A stretch of DNA of 64,000 nucleotides. It comes from Micropruina sonneratiae. GTDB lineage: Bacteria; Actinomycetota; Actinomycetes; Propionibacteriales; Propionibacteriaceae. Position 1 is the first letter of the stretch. The number at the start of each line of letters is the position of its first letter. The notes below the pieces were generated by a model. The model was not told the DNA's origin and did no database searches. It saw only the letters and a list, made by a program, of their open reading frames with translations. The position numbers and the translations under genes are program-made. Below are positions 35,636 to 44,118 of this stretch, piece by piece. The stretch lies in assembly GCF_025972045.1 (NCBI RefSeq), contig NZ_JAPDHX010000005.1, positions 248,001-312,000 on the forward strand, in the 5' to 3' direction.

Positions 35636-36388
35636 ATGACCGCCACGACCCTGGCCCTGCCCACCATCGACCTCGACGAGCTGATCGCCCGGGGCAGCCT
35701 GCTCACCCGGGTCGACCGCAAGTACGCCCTGGCCGCCGGCGACGCCGCGATGGCCCTCGATCTGGTCGACGGGGCCACCACCCGGGTGCTGGAGATCGGC
35801 GGACGAACCGACCTGGGCTACACCTCGACCTATCTGGACACCCCGGGACTCGACAGCTTTCTGCGGGCGGCCCGCGACCGGCGCCGCCGCTACAAGGTCC
35901 GCACCCGGCGCTACGAATCCAACGGGGCCTGCTTCCTGGAGGTGAAGACCCGGTTTCGTGAGCACACCGTGAAGACCCGGCTGCCCGGGCAGCACCTGCA
36001 CGACGGACGCCTCACCGCCGAAGGGGCCGCCTTCGTCGCCGACACCCTGGCCGACGCCGGCGTGAGCGGGGTCGACGTGGCGTCGCTCACCGCGGCACTG
36101 CGGGTCGACTACCGGCGGATCACCCTGTTCCACGAACCGAGCCGCACCCGGGTGACCGTCGACTCCGGCCTGGCCTGGTGGGACGTCCGTACCGGGGGCT
36201 GGCTCGCCCGCCCGGAACTGGCGATCATCGAGACCAAGTCGACCGGCCGGCCGGCGGGGATGGACCGGCTGCTGTGGTCGCTCGGGCATCGGCCGGACCG
36301 GATCTCCAAGTACGCGACGGCACTGGGGGCGATGCATCCGCACCTGCCGTCGAACAAGTGGCGTCCGGTGCTGAAGGAACACTTCTGA
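35636..36388 (+). CDS. VTC-domain protein (polyphosphate-polymerase-like)
   Basis: The 250-residue protein has the triphosphate-tunnel VTC domain: LTRVDRKYALA with the tunnel lysine, TSTYLDTPGLDSF, a basic stretch RDRRRRYKVRTRRYE, FLEVKTRF, VDYRRITLFHE and LAIIETKSTGRP. Alternating Lys/Arg/Glu residues line the tunnel in yeast Vtc4, which makes polyphosphate. Bacterial VTC genes often sit with a DUF4956 membrane partner or CotH; none is present here. AAGGAG at 35626-35631 supports ATG 35636. Confidence 0.85.
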   Translation: MTATTLALPTIDLDELIARGSLLTRVDRKYALAAGDAAMALDLVDGATTRVLEIGGRTDLGYTSTYLDTPGLDSFLRAARDRRRRYKVRTRRYESNGACFLEVKTRFREHTVKTRLPGQHLHDGRLTAEGAAFVADTLADAGVSGVDVASLTAALRVDYRRITLFHEPSRTRVTVDSGLAWWDVRTGGWLARPELAIIETKSTGRPAGMDRLLWSLGHRPDRISKYATALGAMHPHLPSNKWRPVLKEHF

Positions 36389-36389
36389 G

Positions 36390-36608
36390 ATGGCCGTGAT
36401 CGGGGTCTGCCCCCGGCTGATCGCCAGGGCGACCGGCTGGAAACTGACCCAGGCCGCCTGTAGCGGAGCCGAGCTGGCCGACGTGGCGTCCAGCCAGTTG
36501 GCGCAGGTGACGGCGTCCACCGACTACGTGACCGTGCAGGTCGGCGGCAACGACGCCGGTTTCGTGCCGGTCCTGTCGGTGTGCGCCCAGGCCGGCGTCC
36601 GACGGTGA
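36390..36608 (+). pseudogene. Internal stub of an SGNH/GDSL hydrolase
   Basis: Seventy-two codons starting one base after the VTC gene match the middle of secreted actinobacterial SGNH lipases: CPRLIARATGWKLTQAACSG, then TDYVTVQVGGNDAGFVPVLS with the GGND block III. The GDS nucleophile block, signal peptide and the C-terminal DxxH block are absent, so it cannot be an active hydrolase. Its opening ATG is probably fortuitous. Confidence 0.75.
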
Positions 36609-36636
36609 CCGGCGTTCTGCGCGTAGGGTGCCTGCC

Positions 36637-38001
36637 ATGCCAGGGCCCCGCTTTCGCGTCGCGATCGTCGGGGCCGGGCCGTCCGGCCTCTTCGCCGCGC
36701 AGCAGCTGACTGCCCGCGACGACGTCGCGGTCGACATCTTCGACCGGCTGCCCACCCCGTACGGGCTGCTGCGCTACGGGGTGGCGCCCGATCACACGTC
36801 CATCAAGTCGGTCGCGAACGCCCTGGCCCGGGTGTTCGACGCCCCGGCGGTGCGGTTCCTGGGGCTGGTCGACTTCGGCCGCGACGTGTCCCGCGAGGAG
36901 TTGCTGGCCGGCTACGACGCGGTGATCTATGCCGTCGGAGCCAGCGAGGACCTGCGGATGGGCGTCCCGGGTGAGGACGCCGCCGGCAGCCGCTCGGCGC
37001 GCGAGTTCGTCGCGTGGTACTCCGGGCATCCGGACGCTGCCGCGCAGTCGCTGTTCGGCGTCCGGCAGGCGGTGGCGGTGGGGGTCGGCAACGTGGCCGT
37101 CGACGTGGCCCGCATCCTCGCCAAGGACCCGGCGGCGCTCGACGAGACCGACATGCCCGAGGACGTGCTGGCCGAGCTGCGGCGGGCCCGGTTGACCGAC
37201 GTGTGGGTGATCGGACGCCGGGGACCGCAGCACGCCAGCTTCACCACCCCCGAACTGCGGGAGCTCTGCCGCACGCCCGGCGTGCAGGTGAGCGTGGAAC
37301 CCGAGTCGTTCGAATGGGTGGAGGACGACCTGCTCGACCGGCGCAGCCGTGCCAACCTGACGGTGCTGCGCGAGGCGGTCGACCGCACCAGGGCGGAGCC
37401 TGCCGGGCACCCCCGGGTGCGGCTGCACTTCCTGTTCTGGCGGCGTCCGGTCGAGGTGCAGGGCGACCCTGTCACCGGGCTGGTGCTCGAACGCACCCGG
37501 ATGGACGCCGACGGGCGGGTGGTGGGCACCGGCGAGACCGAGCAGCTCAGCACCCAGCTGGTGCTGCGGGCGATCGGCTACCGCGCCGTGCGGCTGCCCG
37601 ACGTGCCGTTCGACGAGGAGCTCGGGGTGATCCCGTCGGTGCACGGGCGGGTGCTGGCCGACGACGGCGCCGTCGCCCCCCGCGAGTACGTGGTGGGCTG
37701 GATCAAGCGCGGACCGGTCGGGGTGATCGGCACCAACAAGTCCGACGCCAAGGAGACCGTGGAGCAGGTGCTGGCCGATCTGGCCGAGCTCGGACCGCTG
37801 CCCGGCCGGATCGACCTGCTGGAAGCCCTCGCGGCCAGGGGCTTCGCGCCGTCCACCTTCGACGACTGGCGCCGGATCGAGGCGGCCGAGGCGAACCGCG
37901 GTGCCGGCTACGAGCGCGAGCGGATGAAGATCGAGGCCTGGCACGAACTGCTCGACCTGGTGCAGCGCGAACGGCCAGGCGGTCCGATACCGCCCGACTG
38001 A
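36637..38001 (+). CDS. Ferredoxin/adrenodoxin-NADP+ reductase-like flavoprotein (FprA type)
   Basis: The 454-residue enzyme has an N-terminal FAD site (VAIVGAGPSGLFAAQQL), the FprA-specific block LPTPYGLLRYGVAPDHTSIK, an NADP site (AVGVGNVAVDVARIL with the VIGRRGP arginines), a second FAD-contact WIKRGPVGVIGTNKSDA and a helical C terminus. FprA-type enzymes pass electrons between NADPH and ferredoxin for P450s and other mono-oxygenases. No ferredoxin or P450 is nearby. The ATG at 36637 (AGGG eight bases upstream) is preferred over GTG 36628. Confidence 0.92.
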   Translation: MPGPRFRVAIVGAGPSGLFAAQQLTARDDVAVDIFDRLPTPYGLLRYGVAPDHTSIKSVANALARVFDAPAVRFLGLVDFGRDVSREELLAGYDAVIYAVGASEDLRMGVPGEDAAGSRSAREFVAWYSGHPDAAAQSLFGVRQAVAVGVGNVAVDVARILAKDPAALDETDMPEDVLAELRRARLTDVWVIGRRGPQHASFTTPELRELCRTPGVQVSVEPESFEWVEDDLLDRRSRANLTVLREAVDRTRAEPAGHPRVRLHFLFWRRPVEVQGDPVTGLVLERTRMDADGRVVGTGETEQLSTQLVLRAIGYRAVRLPDVPFDEELGVIPSVHGRVLADDGAVAPREYVVGWIKRGPVGVIGTNKSDAKETVEQVLADLAELGPLPGRIDLLEALAARGFAPSTFDDWRRIEAAEANRGAGYERERMKIEAWHELLDLVQRERPGGPIPPD

Positions 38002-38029
38002 GCCGCTCTCCGGCTGCACGGCTCGGTAG

Positions 38030-39160
38030 TTAGGCGAGCGCGGGGAGGTAGTCGCGGGTCACCCGGGGGGTGATCAGGCAGGTCACCTCGTACGGGATGG
38101 TGCCCATCAGGTCGGCGAGCTCGGTCGCCGTGATCTCCTCCTCGCCGCTGCGGCCGACCAGCACCACCTCGTCACCCACCCGCACCGATGTCTCCGGGCC
38201 GAGATCGACCATCGTCTGGTCCATGCAGACCCGGCCGGCGATCGGGTGCGACCGGCCGCCGATCAGCACCCGGCCGCGGTTGGACAGCAGGCGCGAGTAG
38301 CCGTCGCCGTAGCCGACCGGAATGGTAGCGATCCAGGTGTCACGTGGCGCCGTCCAGGTGCGTCCGTAGCTGACCGTCTCGCCCGCCTCCACCCGCTTCA
38401 CGAAGGTGACCGCGGTGCGCCACTGCAGCGCGGGCCTCAGCGGCACCGTAGGTTCGGCCTCCGGGTCGGGCAGGCTGCCGTAGATCATGATCCCCGGCCG
38501 GACCAGGTCGAACCAGGCCGCCGGGTGGCCGAGCACGGCGCCCGAGTTGGCCAGGTGCTTCAGCTCGACCGGGCCGACGGCGTCCTCGACGGCGGCGGCG
38601 GTGCCGGCGAAGCGCTCGATCTGCTCGCGGGTGAACGCGGCTCCGGCCGGGTTGTCCGAGATCGGCAGGTGACTGAACAAGCCCTGCAGCCGCAGCCCGG
38701 ACGCCGCGATCCGGCCGGCGAGCGCCGGGGCGTCCTCGGGTTCGACCCCCACCCTGCGCATGCCGGTGTCGACCTTGAGGTGCACGGCCACGTCGCTCAG
38801 CCCCAGCCTGCGCATCGCGGCGGCGACCTGGTCGGCCGACGCGTCGTCCACCACCGACAGGGTGAGGTCAGCGGCCAGGGCGGCCTCGACGTCGTCGTCC
38901 TCGCGAACCGGCGACAGCTTGAGGATCGGCAACCGGACGCCGGCGCCGCGCAGCTCGAGCCCTTCGCCGACGGTGGCCACCCCCAGCCAGTCCGCCGCCC
39001 CGGTGCGCTCGATCATGGACGCCACCGCGACCGCGCCGTGGCCGTAGGCGTCGGCCTTCACCGCGGCCAGCACCAGCCGGTCACCGACCCGGGCCCGAAC
39101 GCCGCGCAGGTTGGCCTCGACGGCGTCCAGCAGCGTGGTGGCGGTCGTCGGGTAGGTCAT
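38030..39160 (-). CDS. alr: Alanine racemase
   Basis: The 376-residue PLP enzyme interconverts L- and D-alanine for peptidoglycan. AAVKADAYGHG holds the PLP lysine near residue 35; HLKVDTGMRRVG, FSHLP, HLANSGA and the C-terminal domain with VSYGRTW (catalytic Tyr) and HPIAGRVCMDQTMVDLG are present. Its ATG overlaps the stop codon of the upstream rhodanese gene (ATGA), so translation is probably coupled; the longer open frame to 39241 is inside that gene. Confidence 0.96.
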   Translation of the reverse strand: MTYPTTATTLLDAVEANLRGVRARVGDRLVLAAVKADAYGHGAVAVASMIERTGAADWLGVATVGEGLELRGAGVRLPILKLSPVREDDDVEAALAADLTLSVVDDASADQVAAAMRRLGLSDVAVHLKVDTGMRRVGVEPEDAPALAGRIAASGLRLQGLFSHLPISDNPAGAAFTREQIERFAGTAAAVEDAVGPVELKHLANSGAVLGHPAAWFDLVRPGIMIYGSLPDPEAEPTVPLRPALQWRTAVTFVKRVEAGETVSYGRTWTAPRDTWIATIPVGYGDGYSRLLSNRGRVLIGGRSHPIAGRVCMDQTMVDLGPETSVRVGDEVVLVGRSGEEEITATELADLMGTIPYEVTCLITPRVTRDYLPALA

Positions 39161-39972
39161 GGCCGCGGGTCCCCGACCGCGACCGGGCGGCCCTGGTTGC
39201 TCCACGCCGACCACGACCCCGGATAGAGAGCGATCGGACACCCGAGCGCGGCACCGGCCAGCACCAGCTGCGCGGCGCTCACCCCCGACCCGCAGTAGGC
39301 GCCCAGCGGACCCGGGTGGTCGAGCATCGCGGCCAGCGCGTCATCGTCGGGCAGGCGGCCGTCGGCGGTGAAGAACCGGCTGACCGGCTGGTTGACGGCC
39401 CCCGGGATGTGTCCGGCGACCGGATCAATCGGCTCGGTCTCGCCGCGGTAGCGCTCGGGGGCGCGGGCGTCCAGCAGGGTGCCGGGGAAGTCGCCTGCCT
39501 CGTCGGCGTCGATGGTCGGCAGGTGGCCGACGGTGAGCTCGAGTGCGACTGGCTCGACCGCTGCGTCCCCGCTGGCCAGCGGCCGGTTCTGCGCCGTCCA
39601 GGCGGCGAGGCCGCCGTCCAGCACGCGCACGTCGAGCCCGGCCCAGCGCAGCACCCACCAGGCCCGGGACGCGGCGAACGAGCCCGCCTCGTCGTAGATG
39701 ACGATCGGCACCTCGCCGGTCACGCCGAGGGCGCCCAGGCCCTCGGCGAGGGTGTCGGGATCGGGCAGCGGGTGGCGTCCCTCGGTCGGGTCGCCGTGCC
39801 GGGTCAGCACCGTCTCCAGGTCGAGGAAGCGGGCCCCGGGCAGGTGCCCCTCCAGATACCTCTGCCGGCCCGCCGCGGCCGGCTCACCCAGCCGCCAGCG
39901 GACGTCCAGCAGGTCGACCGAGTCGAGCCCGGCCAGGGCCTCGACGCTGATCAGCACCTCGTCACGCGCCAT
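39157..39972 (-). CDS. sseA: Two-domain rhodanese (3-mercaptopyruvate/thiosulfate sulfurtransferase)
   Basis: The 271-residue enzyme has two rhodanese domains: an inactive N-terminal one (about 5-130, LLDVRWRLGEP to VRVLDGGLAAW) and a catalytic one ending in AYCGSGVSAAQL, with active-site Cys near 232. A CGSGV-type loop is typical of 3-mercaptopyruvate sulfurtransferases, whereas thiosulfate enzymes usually have CRKGV. It transfers sulfur to thiol or cyanide acceptors. It is the first gene of a pair with alr. Confidence 0.88.
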   Translation of the reverse strand: MARDEVLISVEALAGLDSVDLLDVRWRLGEPAAAGRQRYLEGHLPGARFLDLETVLTRHGDPTEGRHPLPDPDTLAEGLGALGVTGEVPIVIYDEAGSFAASRAWWVLRWAGLDVRVLDGGLAAWTAQNRPLASGDAAVEPVALELTVGHLPTIDADEAGDFPGTLLDARAPERYRGETEPIDPVAGHIPGAVNQPVSRFFTADGRLPDDDALAAMLDHPGPLGAYCGSGVSAAQLVLAGAALGCPIALYPGSWSAWSNQGRPVAVGDPRP

Positions 39973-40015
39973 GCGCCCAGCCTCTCACGAGGCCAACGAC
40001 GCGGCGCGGGGCAGC

Positions 40016-41521
40016 TCAGAACATCATCGCCAAACCGGGGTCGGCGAGGATCGCCGCCACATCGGAGAGGAACTTCGAGGCCAGTTCGCCGTCCACCAGC
40101 CGGTGGTCGAAGGTCAGCGACAGAGTGCACACCGAGCGGATCACGATCTGCTCCTCGGCGCCCTTGCCCACCACCCAGGGCCGGCGGGCGATCGTGCCCA
40201 AGCACATGATCGCCGACTCGCCCAGGTTGAGGATCGGCGTCCCGCCGTCCACCCCGAACACGCCCACGTTGGTGATCGTGAACGTGCCCTTCGTCATGTC
40301 CTCGGGGGGCACCCGTCCCGACTTCGCCGTCTGCACCATGTTGTGCAGCGCCTCGGCCAGCTCGAGCAGGTTCATCCGGTTGGCGCGCTTGATGTTCGGC
40401 ACCAGCAGCCCGCGCGGTGTCGCCGCGGCGATGCCCAGGTTCACGTCCTCGTTGCGGACGATCTCGCTGGCGGCCATGTCGAGCGTCGAGTTCAGGTCGG
40501 GGTTGCGCGCGATCGCCAGGCAGGCGGCCTTGGCGAAGATCAGCAGCGGCGAGACCCGCAGGCCGGCGAACTCGCGCCGGGCCTTGAGCCGCTCGACCAG
40601 CTCCATCGACGCCGTGACGTCGGCCTGCATGATCACCGTCGCGGTCGGCACCTTGAACGACTCGGCCATGGTTCGGGCCATCTCGCGCCGGACGCCCTTC
40701 AGCGGCACCCGCGAGGTGACCCCGGAAGGCGCGGGCGCACCCCGCTGGACGACGGCCGCGGCGAGCACGTCGTCGGCGGTGATGGTGCCGTCGGGTCCGG
40801 TGCCGTCCACCTCGTCCAGGTCGAGGCCCAGGTCACGGGCCAGCCGGCGCACCGGCGGCTTGGCCAGCGCCCGCCTGGACGCCGAGGCCGGCCGGGGCGT
40901 CCGGCCTGGACGCGGCAGCGGCTCGCCGGTCGGCTCGGCGGTGAGCGGTCCGGTGGTGGTGGCCTGGTCGATCGGCCGGGACACCGGCTGGTCGGTCTGG
41001 TAGGCGTCCTGCACCTGCTCGGAGACGGGTCCGATCGGCTTGCCGATGCCGCCGGCCGACTTGCGCGGACGCCGGGCCAGCGACGACGACTTCACGCCGT
41101 AACCGACCAGGAACGACTGCGACTCAGGATCGCCGGCCGGTTCCGCCGACGGGTCGGTGGTGGCGGTCGAGCCGCCGCCGGCGTCCACGCTGACCTGGCC
41201 GGACGCCTCGTCGAAGATCGGCTCGACGGTGGGCTGGACGCCGGCGGACGAGTCGGCCGCCGGCGCAGGTTCGTCGCCGGCACCCACCCCGTCGTCGATC
41301 AGCACGATCGGCGTCCCCACCTCGACGGTGGTGCCCTCGTCGACCATCAGCCGGGCGATCCGGCCGGCCCACGGCGACGGCAGTTCGACGATCGACTTCG
41401 ACGTCTCGATCTCGACCAGGACGTCGTTGACCTTCACCTCGTCGCCCTCGGAGACGACCCAGCGGACGATGTCGGCCTCGACCAGTCCCTCGCCGGGGTC
41501 GGGTAGCCGGAACTCCTGCAT
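40016..41521 (-). CDS. 2-oxoacid dehydrogenase E2 acyltransferase
   Basis: The 501-residue dihydrolipoamide acyltransferase has one N-terminal lipoyl domain (about 1-80, lipoyl-lysine in EIETSKSIVEL at about 42), a long Asp/Ser/Pro linker, a peripheral subunit-binding domain (RRALAKPPVRRLARDLGLDL through TGPDGTITADDVLAA), and a catalytic domain ending LTFDHRLVDGELASKFLSDV with the active-site His. It forms the core of a pyruvate or branched-chain 2-oxoacid complex with the E1 genes just upstream. E3 is not in the window. Start ATG 41521. Confidence 0.93.
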   Translation of the reverse strand: MQEFRLPDPGEGLVEADIVRWVVSEGDEVKVNDVLVEIETSKSIVELPSPWAGRIARLMVDEGTTVEVGTPIVLIDDGVGAGDEPAPAADSSAGVQPTVEPIFDEASGQVSVDAGGGSTATTDPSAEPAGDPESQSFLVGYGVKSSSLARRPRKSAGGIGKPIGPVSEQVQDAYQTDQPVSRPIDQATTTGPLTAEPTGEPLPRPGRTPRPASASRRALAKPPVRRLARDLGLDLDEVDGTGPDGTITADDVLAAAVVQRGAPAPSGVTSRVPLKGVRREMARTMAESFKVPTATVIMQADVTASMELVERLKARREFAGLRVSPLLIFAKAACLAIARNPDLNSTLDMAASEIVRNEDVNLGIAAATPRGLLVPNIKRANRMNLLELAEALHNMVQTAKSGRVPPEDMTKGTFTITNVGVFGVDGGTPILNLGESAIMCLGTIARRPWVVGKGAEEQIVIRSVCTLSLTFDHRLVDGELASKFLSDVAAILADPGLAMMF

Positions 41522-41531
41522 CTGGTCCTCC

Positions 41532-42506
41532 TCAGAACGCCATGGATCGGTCGACCGCGTCGAGCACCCGGTCGAGGTCGGGTAGGAACGAGCTCTCCAC
41601 CCGGCTGGGCGGGTACGGAATGTCGTAGCCGGTGACGCGGAGCACCGGTGCCTGCAGCGAATAGAAGCAGTCCTGCTGCAGCCGGGCCGCGATCTCGGCA
41701 CCCATGCCCAGCGTCATCGCCGCCTCGTGCACCACGATCGCCCGCCCCGTCTTGGTCACCGACTCGGTCACCGTGGCCATGTCGAGCGGGGACAGCGAGC
41801 GCAGGTCGACCACCTCGATGTCGTGGCCCTCCTCGCCGGCGGCGATGGCGGCCTCGACGCAGGTGCGCACCATCGGGCCGTAGGTGATCAGCGTCAGGTC
41901 GTCGCCGGGCTTCACCACCCGGGCCTGGAACAGCGGCATCGGCTCGGCCTCGGTGTCGACCTCGCCCTTCTCGTGGTAGCGCCGCTTGGGCTCGAAGAAG
42001 ATGATCGGATTGTTCGAGGCGATCGCCTGCTGCATCATCCAGTAGCCGTCGACCGGGTTCGAGCAGGTCACCACCTTCAGCCCGGGGGTGTGCGCGAAGT
42101 ACGCCTCGGGAGATTCGGAGTGGTGCTCGATGGCGCCGATGCCGCCGCCGTAGGGGATGCGCACCACGACCGGCATCTTGAGCCGGCCGTGCGAGCGGAA
42201 GTAGAAGCGGGAGAGCTGCGACACGATCTGGTCGTAGGCGGGGTAGACGAAGCCGTCGAACTGGATCTCGACGACCGGCCGGTATCCGCGCAGCGCCAGC
42301 CCGATCGCGGTGCCGAGAATGCCCGACTCGGCCAGCGGCGAGTCGATCACCCGGTCGGGGCCGAAGTCGCGCTGCAGGTGCTCGGTGATCCGGAACACGC
42401 CACCGAGCTTGCCGATGTCCTCGCCGGCCAGCAGCACCTTGGGGTCGGCCTCCAGGGCCCGGCGCAGGCCGGCGTTCAGCGCCTTGGCCAGAGTCATCGT
42501 CGGCAT
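41532..42506 (-). CDS. 2-oxoacid dehydrogenase E1 component, beta subunit
   Basis: The 324-residue subunit follows the E1 beta family throughout: TLAKALNAGLRRAL, VLLAGEDIGKLGGVFRIT, RVIDSPLAESGILGTAIGLAL, VVRIPYGGGIGAIEHHSESPEAYF, and the C-terminal VHEAAMTLGMGAEIAARLQ. It completes the thiamine-diphosphate active site with the alpha subunit. ATG 42506 overlaps the alpha stop codon by one base (TGATG) and AGGAGG lies upstream, so the subunits are coupled. Overall features fit the branched-chain-type (Bkd) complexes, but pyruvate cannot be excluded. Confidence 0.93.
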   Translation of the reverse strand: MPTMTLAKALNAGLRRALEADPKVLLAGEDIGKLGGVFRITEHLQRDFGPDRVIDSPLAESGILGTAIGLALRGYRPVVEIQFDGFVYPAYDQIVSQLSRFYFRSHGRLKMPVVVRIPYGGGIGAIEHHSESPEAYFAHTPGLKVVTCSNPVDGYWMMQQAIASNNPIIFFEPKRRYHEKGEVDTEAEPMPLFQARVVKPGDDLTLITYGPMVRTCVEAAIAAGEEGHDIEVVDLRSLSPLDMATVTESVTKTGRAIVVHEAAMTLGMGAEIAARLQQDCFYSLQAPVLRVTGYDIPYPPSRVESSFLPDLDRVLDAVDRSMAF

Positions 42507-43654
42507 CAGAGAGCCTCCTGGACCCGCTCGTGGGTTTCGCTCGGTACCGGCTCGCCCTCGTCGGCGAAGCCCGCCTCGTATTCGAGGTACTCGTCGCGCT
42601 GCTCGAGGAGCACCTCGCCCGGGTCGATCACGGTGTGCTCGAAGAACTCCTCGAGCTTCGGCTCCCGCAGCGCCAGGCAACCCTCCCGGACGCGGACCGC
42701 GAGCTCTTCGCTCTCGGCGTCCAGGGCGTCCAGCCAGGCCTGGTCGATGGCGCCGGCGCTGAGCAGGTAGGTCTGCACGCGACTGATCGGGTCACGGGCG
42801 CGCCAGGCGTCCGTCTCGTCGCGGGAGCGGTACTTGGTCGGATCGTCAGAGGTGGTGTGGGCGCCCATCCGGTAGGTGTAGGCCTCGACCAGGGTGGGTC
42901 CCTCGCCGCGGCGGGCGCGCTGCATGGCCGAGGCGGTGACGGCCTGGACGGCGAGCACATCGTTGCCGTCGACCCGGACGCCGGGGAAGCCGAAGCCGGA
43001 CGCCCTGCGGTACAGCGGGATCTTCGACTGCAGCGCGATCGGCTCGGAGATCGCGTACTGGTTGTTCTGGCAGAAGAACACCACCGGCGCGGTGTACGAC
43101 GCGGCGAAGATGAACGCCTCGTTGACGTCGCCCTGGCTGGTGGCGCCGTCGCCGAAGTAGACGATCACCGCGCCGTTGTCGGCGGGTTCGGGGTTGCCGA
43201 CCAGGCCGTCGCGTTGCAGCCCCATCGCGTAGCCGGTGGCGTGCAGGGTCTGGGTGCCGATGACGAAGCTGTACAGGTGCAGCCCCATCGCGGCGGTGTC
43301 CCAGGGCACCATCGCGGTGCCGCGGAAGGTGCCGAGCATCTCGACCGGGTCGACGCCCAGGTGCAGGGCGACGGCGTGCTCGCGATACGACGGGAAGACG
43401 TGGTCGGGCAATCGGGTGGCGTTCACCGACCCCACCTGGGCCGCCTCCTGGCCGAGCGCGGGTGGCCACAGGCCCAGTTCCCCCTTGCGCTGCAGGGCCG
43501 TCGCCTCGGAGTCGAAACGCCTGGCCAGGACCATTTCCCGCAGGTAGCCGGCGATCTCGTCGTCACTGCCGGCGAAGTCGAACTCCGGGTGCTGGACGCG
43601 CTCCCCGTCGGGGGTGAGGAGTTGCACGAAATCGTCTACAGCGGGCTCGGACAC
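42506..43654 (-). CDS. 2-oxoacid dehydrogenase E1 component, alpha subunit
   Basis: The 382-residue subunit binds thiamine diphosphate through GDGATSQGDVNEAF and CQNNQYAIS, with SYREHAVALHLGVDP and YRMGAHTTSDDPTKYRSRDE as further conserved blocks (the latter a phosphorylation-loop equivalent). It decarboxylates the 2-oxoacid and reduces lipoate. The start is GTG 43654 with AAAGGAAG seven bases upstream. It is the first gene of the alpha-beta-E2 operon, driven by the promoter at 43706-43734. Confidence 0.93.
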   Translation of the reverse strand: MSEPAVDDFVQLLTPDGERVQHPEFDFAGSDDEIAGYLREMVLARRFDSEATALQRKGELGLWPPALGQEAAQVGSVNATRLPDHVFPSYREHAVALHLGVDPVEMLGTFRGTAMVPWDTAAMGLHLYSFVIGTQTLHATGYAMGLQRDGLVGNPEPADNGAVIVYFGDGATSQGDVNEAFIFAASYTAPVVFFCQNNQYAISEPIALQSKIPLYRRASGFGFPGVRVDGNDVLAVQAVTASAMQRARRGEGPTLVEAYTYRMGAHTTSDDPTKYRSRDETDAWRARDPISRVQTYLLSAGAIDQAWLDALDAESEELAVRVREGCLALREPKLEEFFEHTVIDPGEVLLEQRDEYLEYEAGFADEGEPVPSETHERVQEAL

Positions 43655-43705
43655 GTCGCTTCCTTTCGGGCCCCGACGCAGGGGGCCGTCTCCTAACGCT
43701 CGGCT

Positions 43706-43734
43706 AACTTATCGGTTACGTAACCGTAGGTCAA
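43706..43734 (-). promoter_or_regulatory. Predicted sigma-70-type promoter of the 2-oxoacid dehydrogenase operon
   Basis: On the minus strand TTGACC (-35, 43729-43734) and TAAGTT (-10, 43706-43711) are separated by exactly 17 nt. The -10 box ends 51 bp before the GTG start of E1 alpha. Confidence 0.65.
43713..43726. promoter_or_regulatory. 14-bp perfect palindrome inside the promoter spacer (operator)
   Basis: CGGTTACGTAACCG is a perfect inverted repeat lying entirely between the -35 and -10 boxes, the position expected for a repressor that blocks RNA polymerase. The regulator is unknown; a TetR- or GntR-type dimer would suit a site of this size. Confidence 0.65.
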
Positions 43735-43844
43735 AGTATCCCGGCCGGTTCGGCTGCCAGCTCGACCGGGCACCTGGAGCAGGACCGGACTCCCTTCCGC
43801 GAGCGTCCTCGCCCGCGTCCCCATCTTTCACCCGACGGACGCCG

Positions 43845-44084
43845 GTGGTCGAGACCCCGCGCCGCGCACCTGTCCGGCCCCGCCCCCGCGCTATCGAGTA
43901 CCTCGTCGCCGCGGCCCTGTTGATCGGGCTGCTGGGCCTGCTGGAACGCACGCACCGCCGCACCAGCAACCTGCCGCGGATCCCGTTCGGCATGGATGCC
44001 GACTCCGAGGCGACGGCCAGCTACCGCCGCGAATTGGCCGAGCTGCGCGAACTGGCCCAACTCACCTCGGTGAAGCAGAACTGA
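43845..44084 (+). CDS. Small single-pass membrane protein, unknown function
   Basis: From GTG 43845 the 79-residue product has a basic Pro/Arg-rich start (VVETPRRAPVRPRPR), one hydrophobic helix (IEYLVAAALLIGLLGLLE, about 17-35) and an acidic helical tail (YRRELAELRELAQLTSV). No ribosome-binding site is convincing. The open frame upstream covers the dehydrogenase promoter and is unlikely to be translated. It diverges from the E1 alpha gene. Confidence 0.5.
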   Translation: MVETPRRAPVRPRPRAIEYLVAAALLIGLLGLLERTHRRTSNLPRIPFGMDADSEATASYRRELAELRELAQLTSVKQN

Positions 44085-44118
44085 CGATTCGACCTTCATT
44101 CATCAGCGTCGGACTAGC

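Noticed and set aside
43614-43844. N-terminal extension of the small membrane protein across the dehydrogenase promoter
   Set aside because: It would translate through the E1 alpha start and the promoter/operator; no plausible ribosome-binding site.
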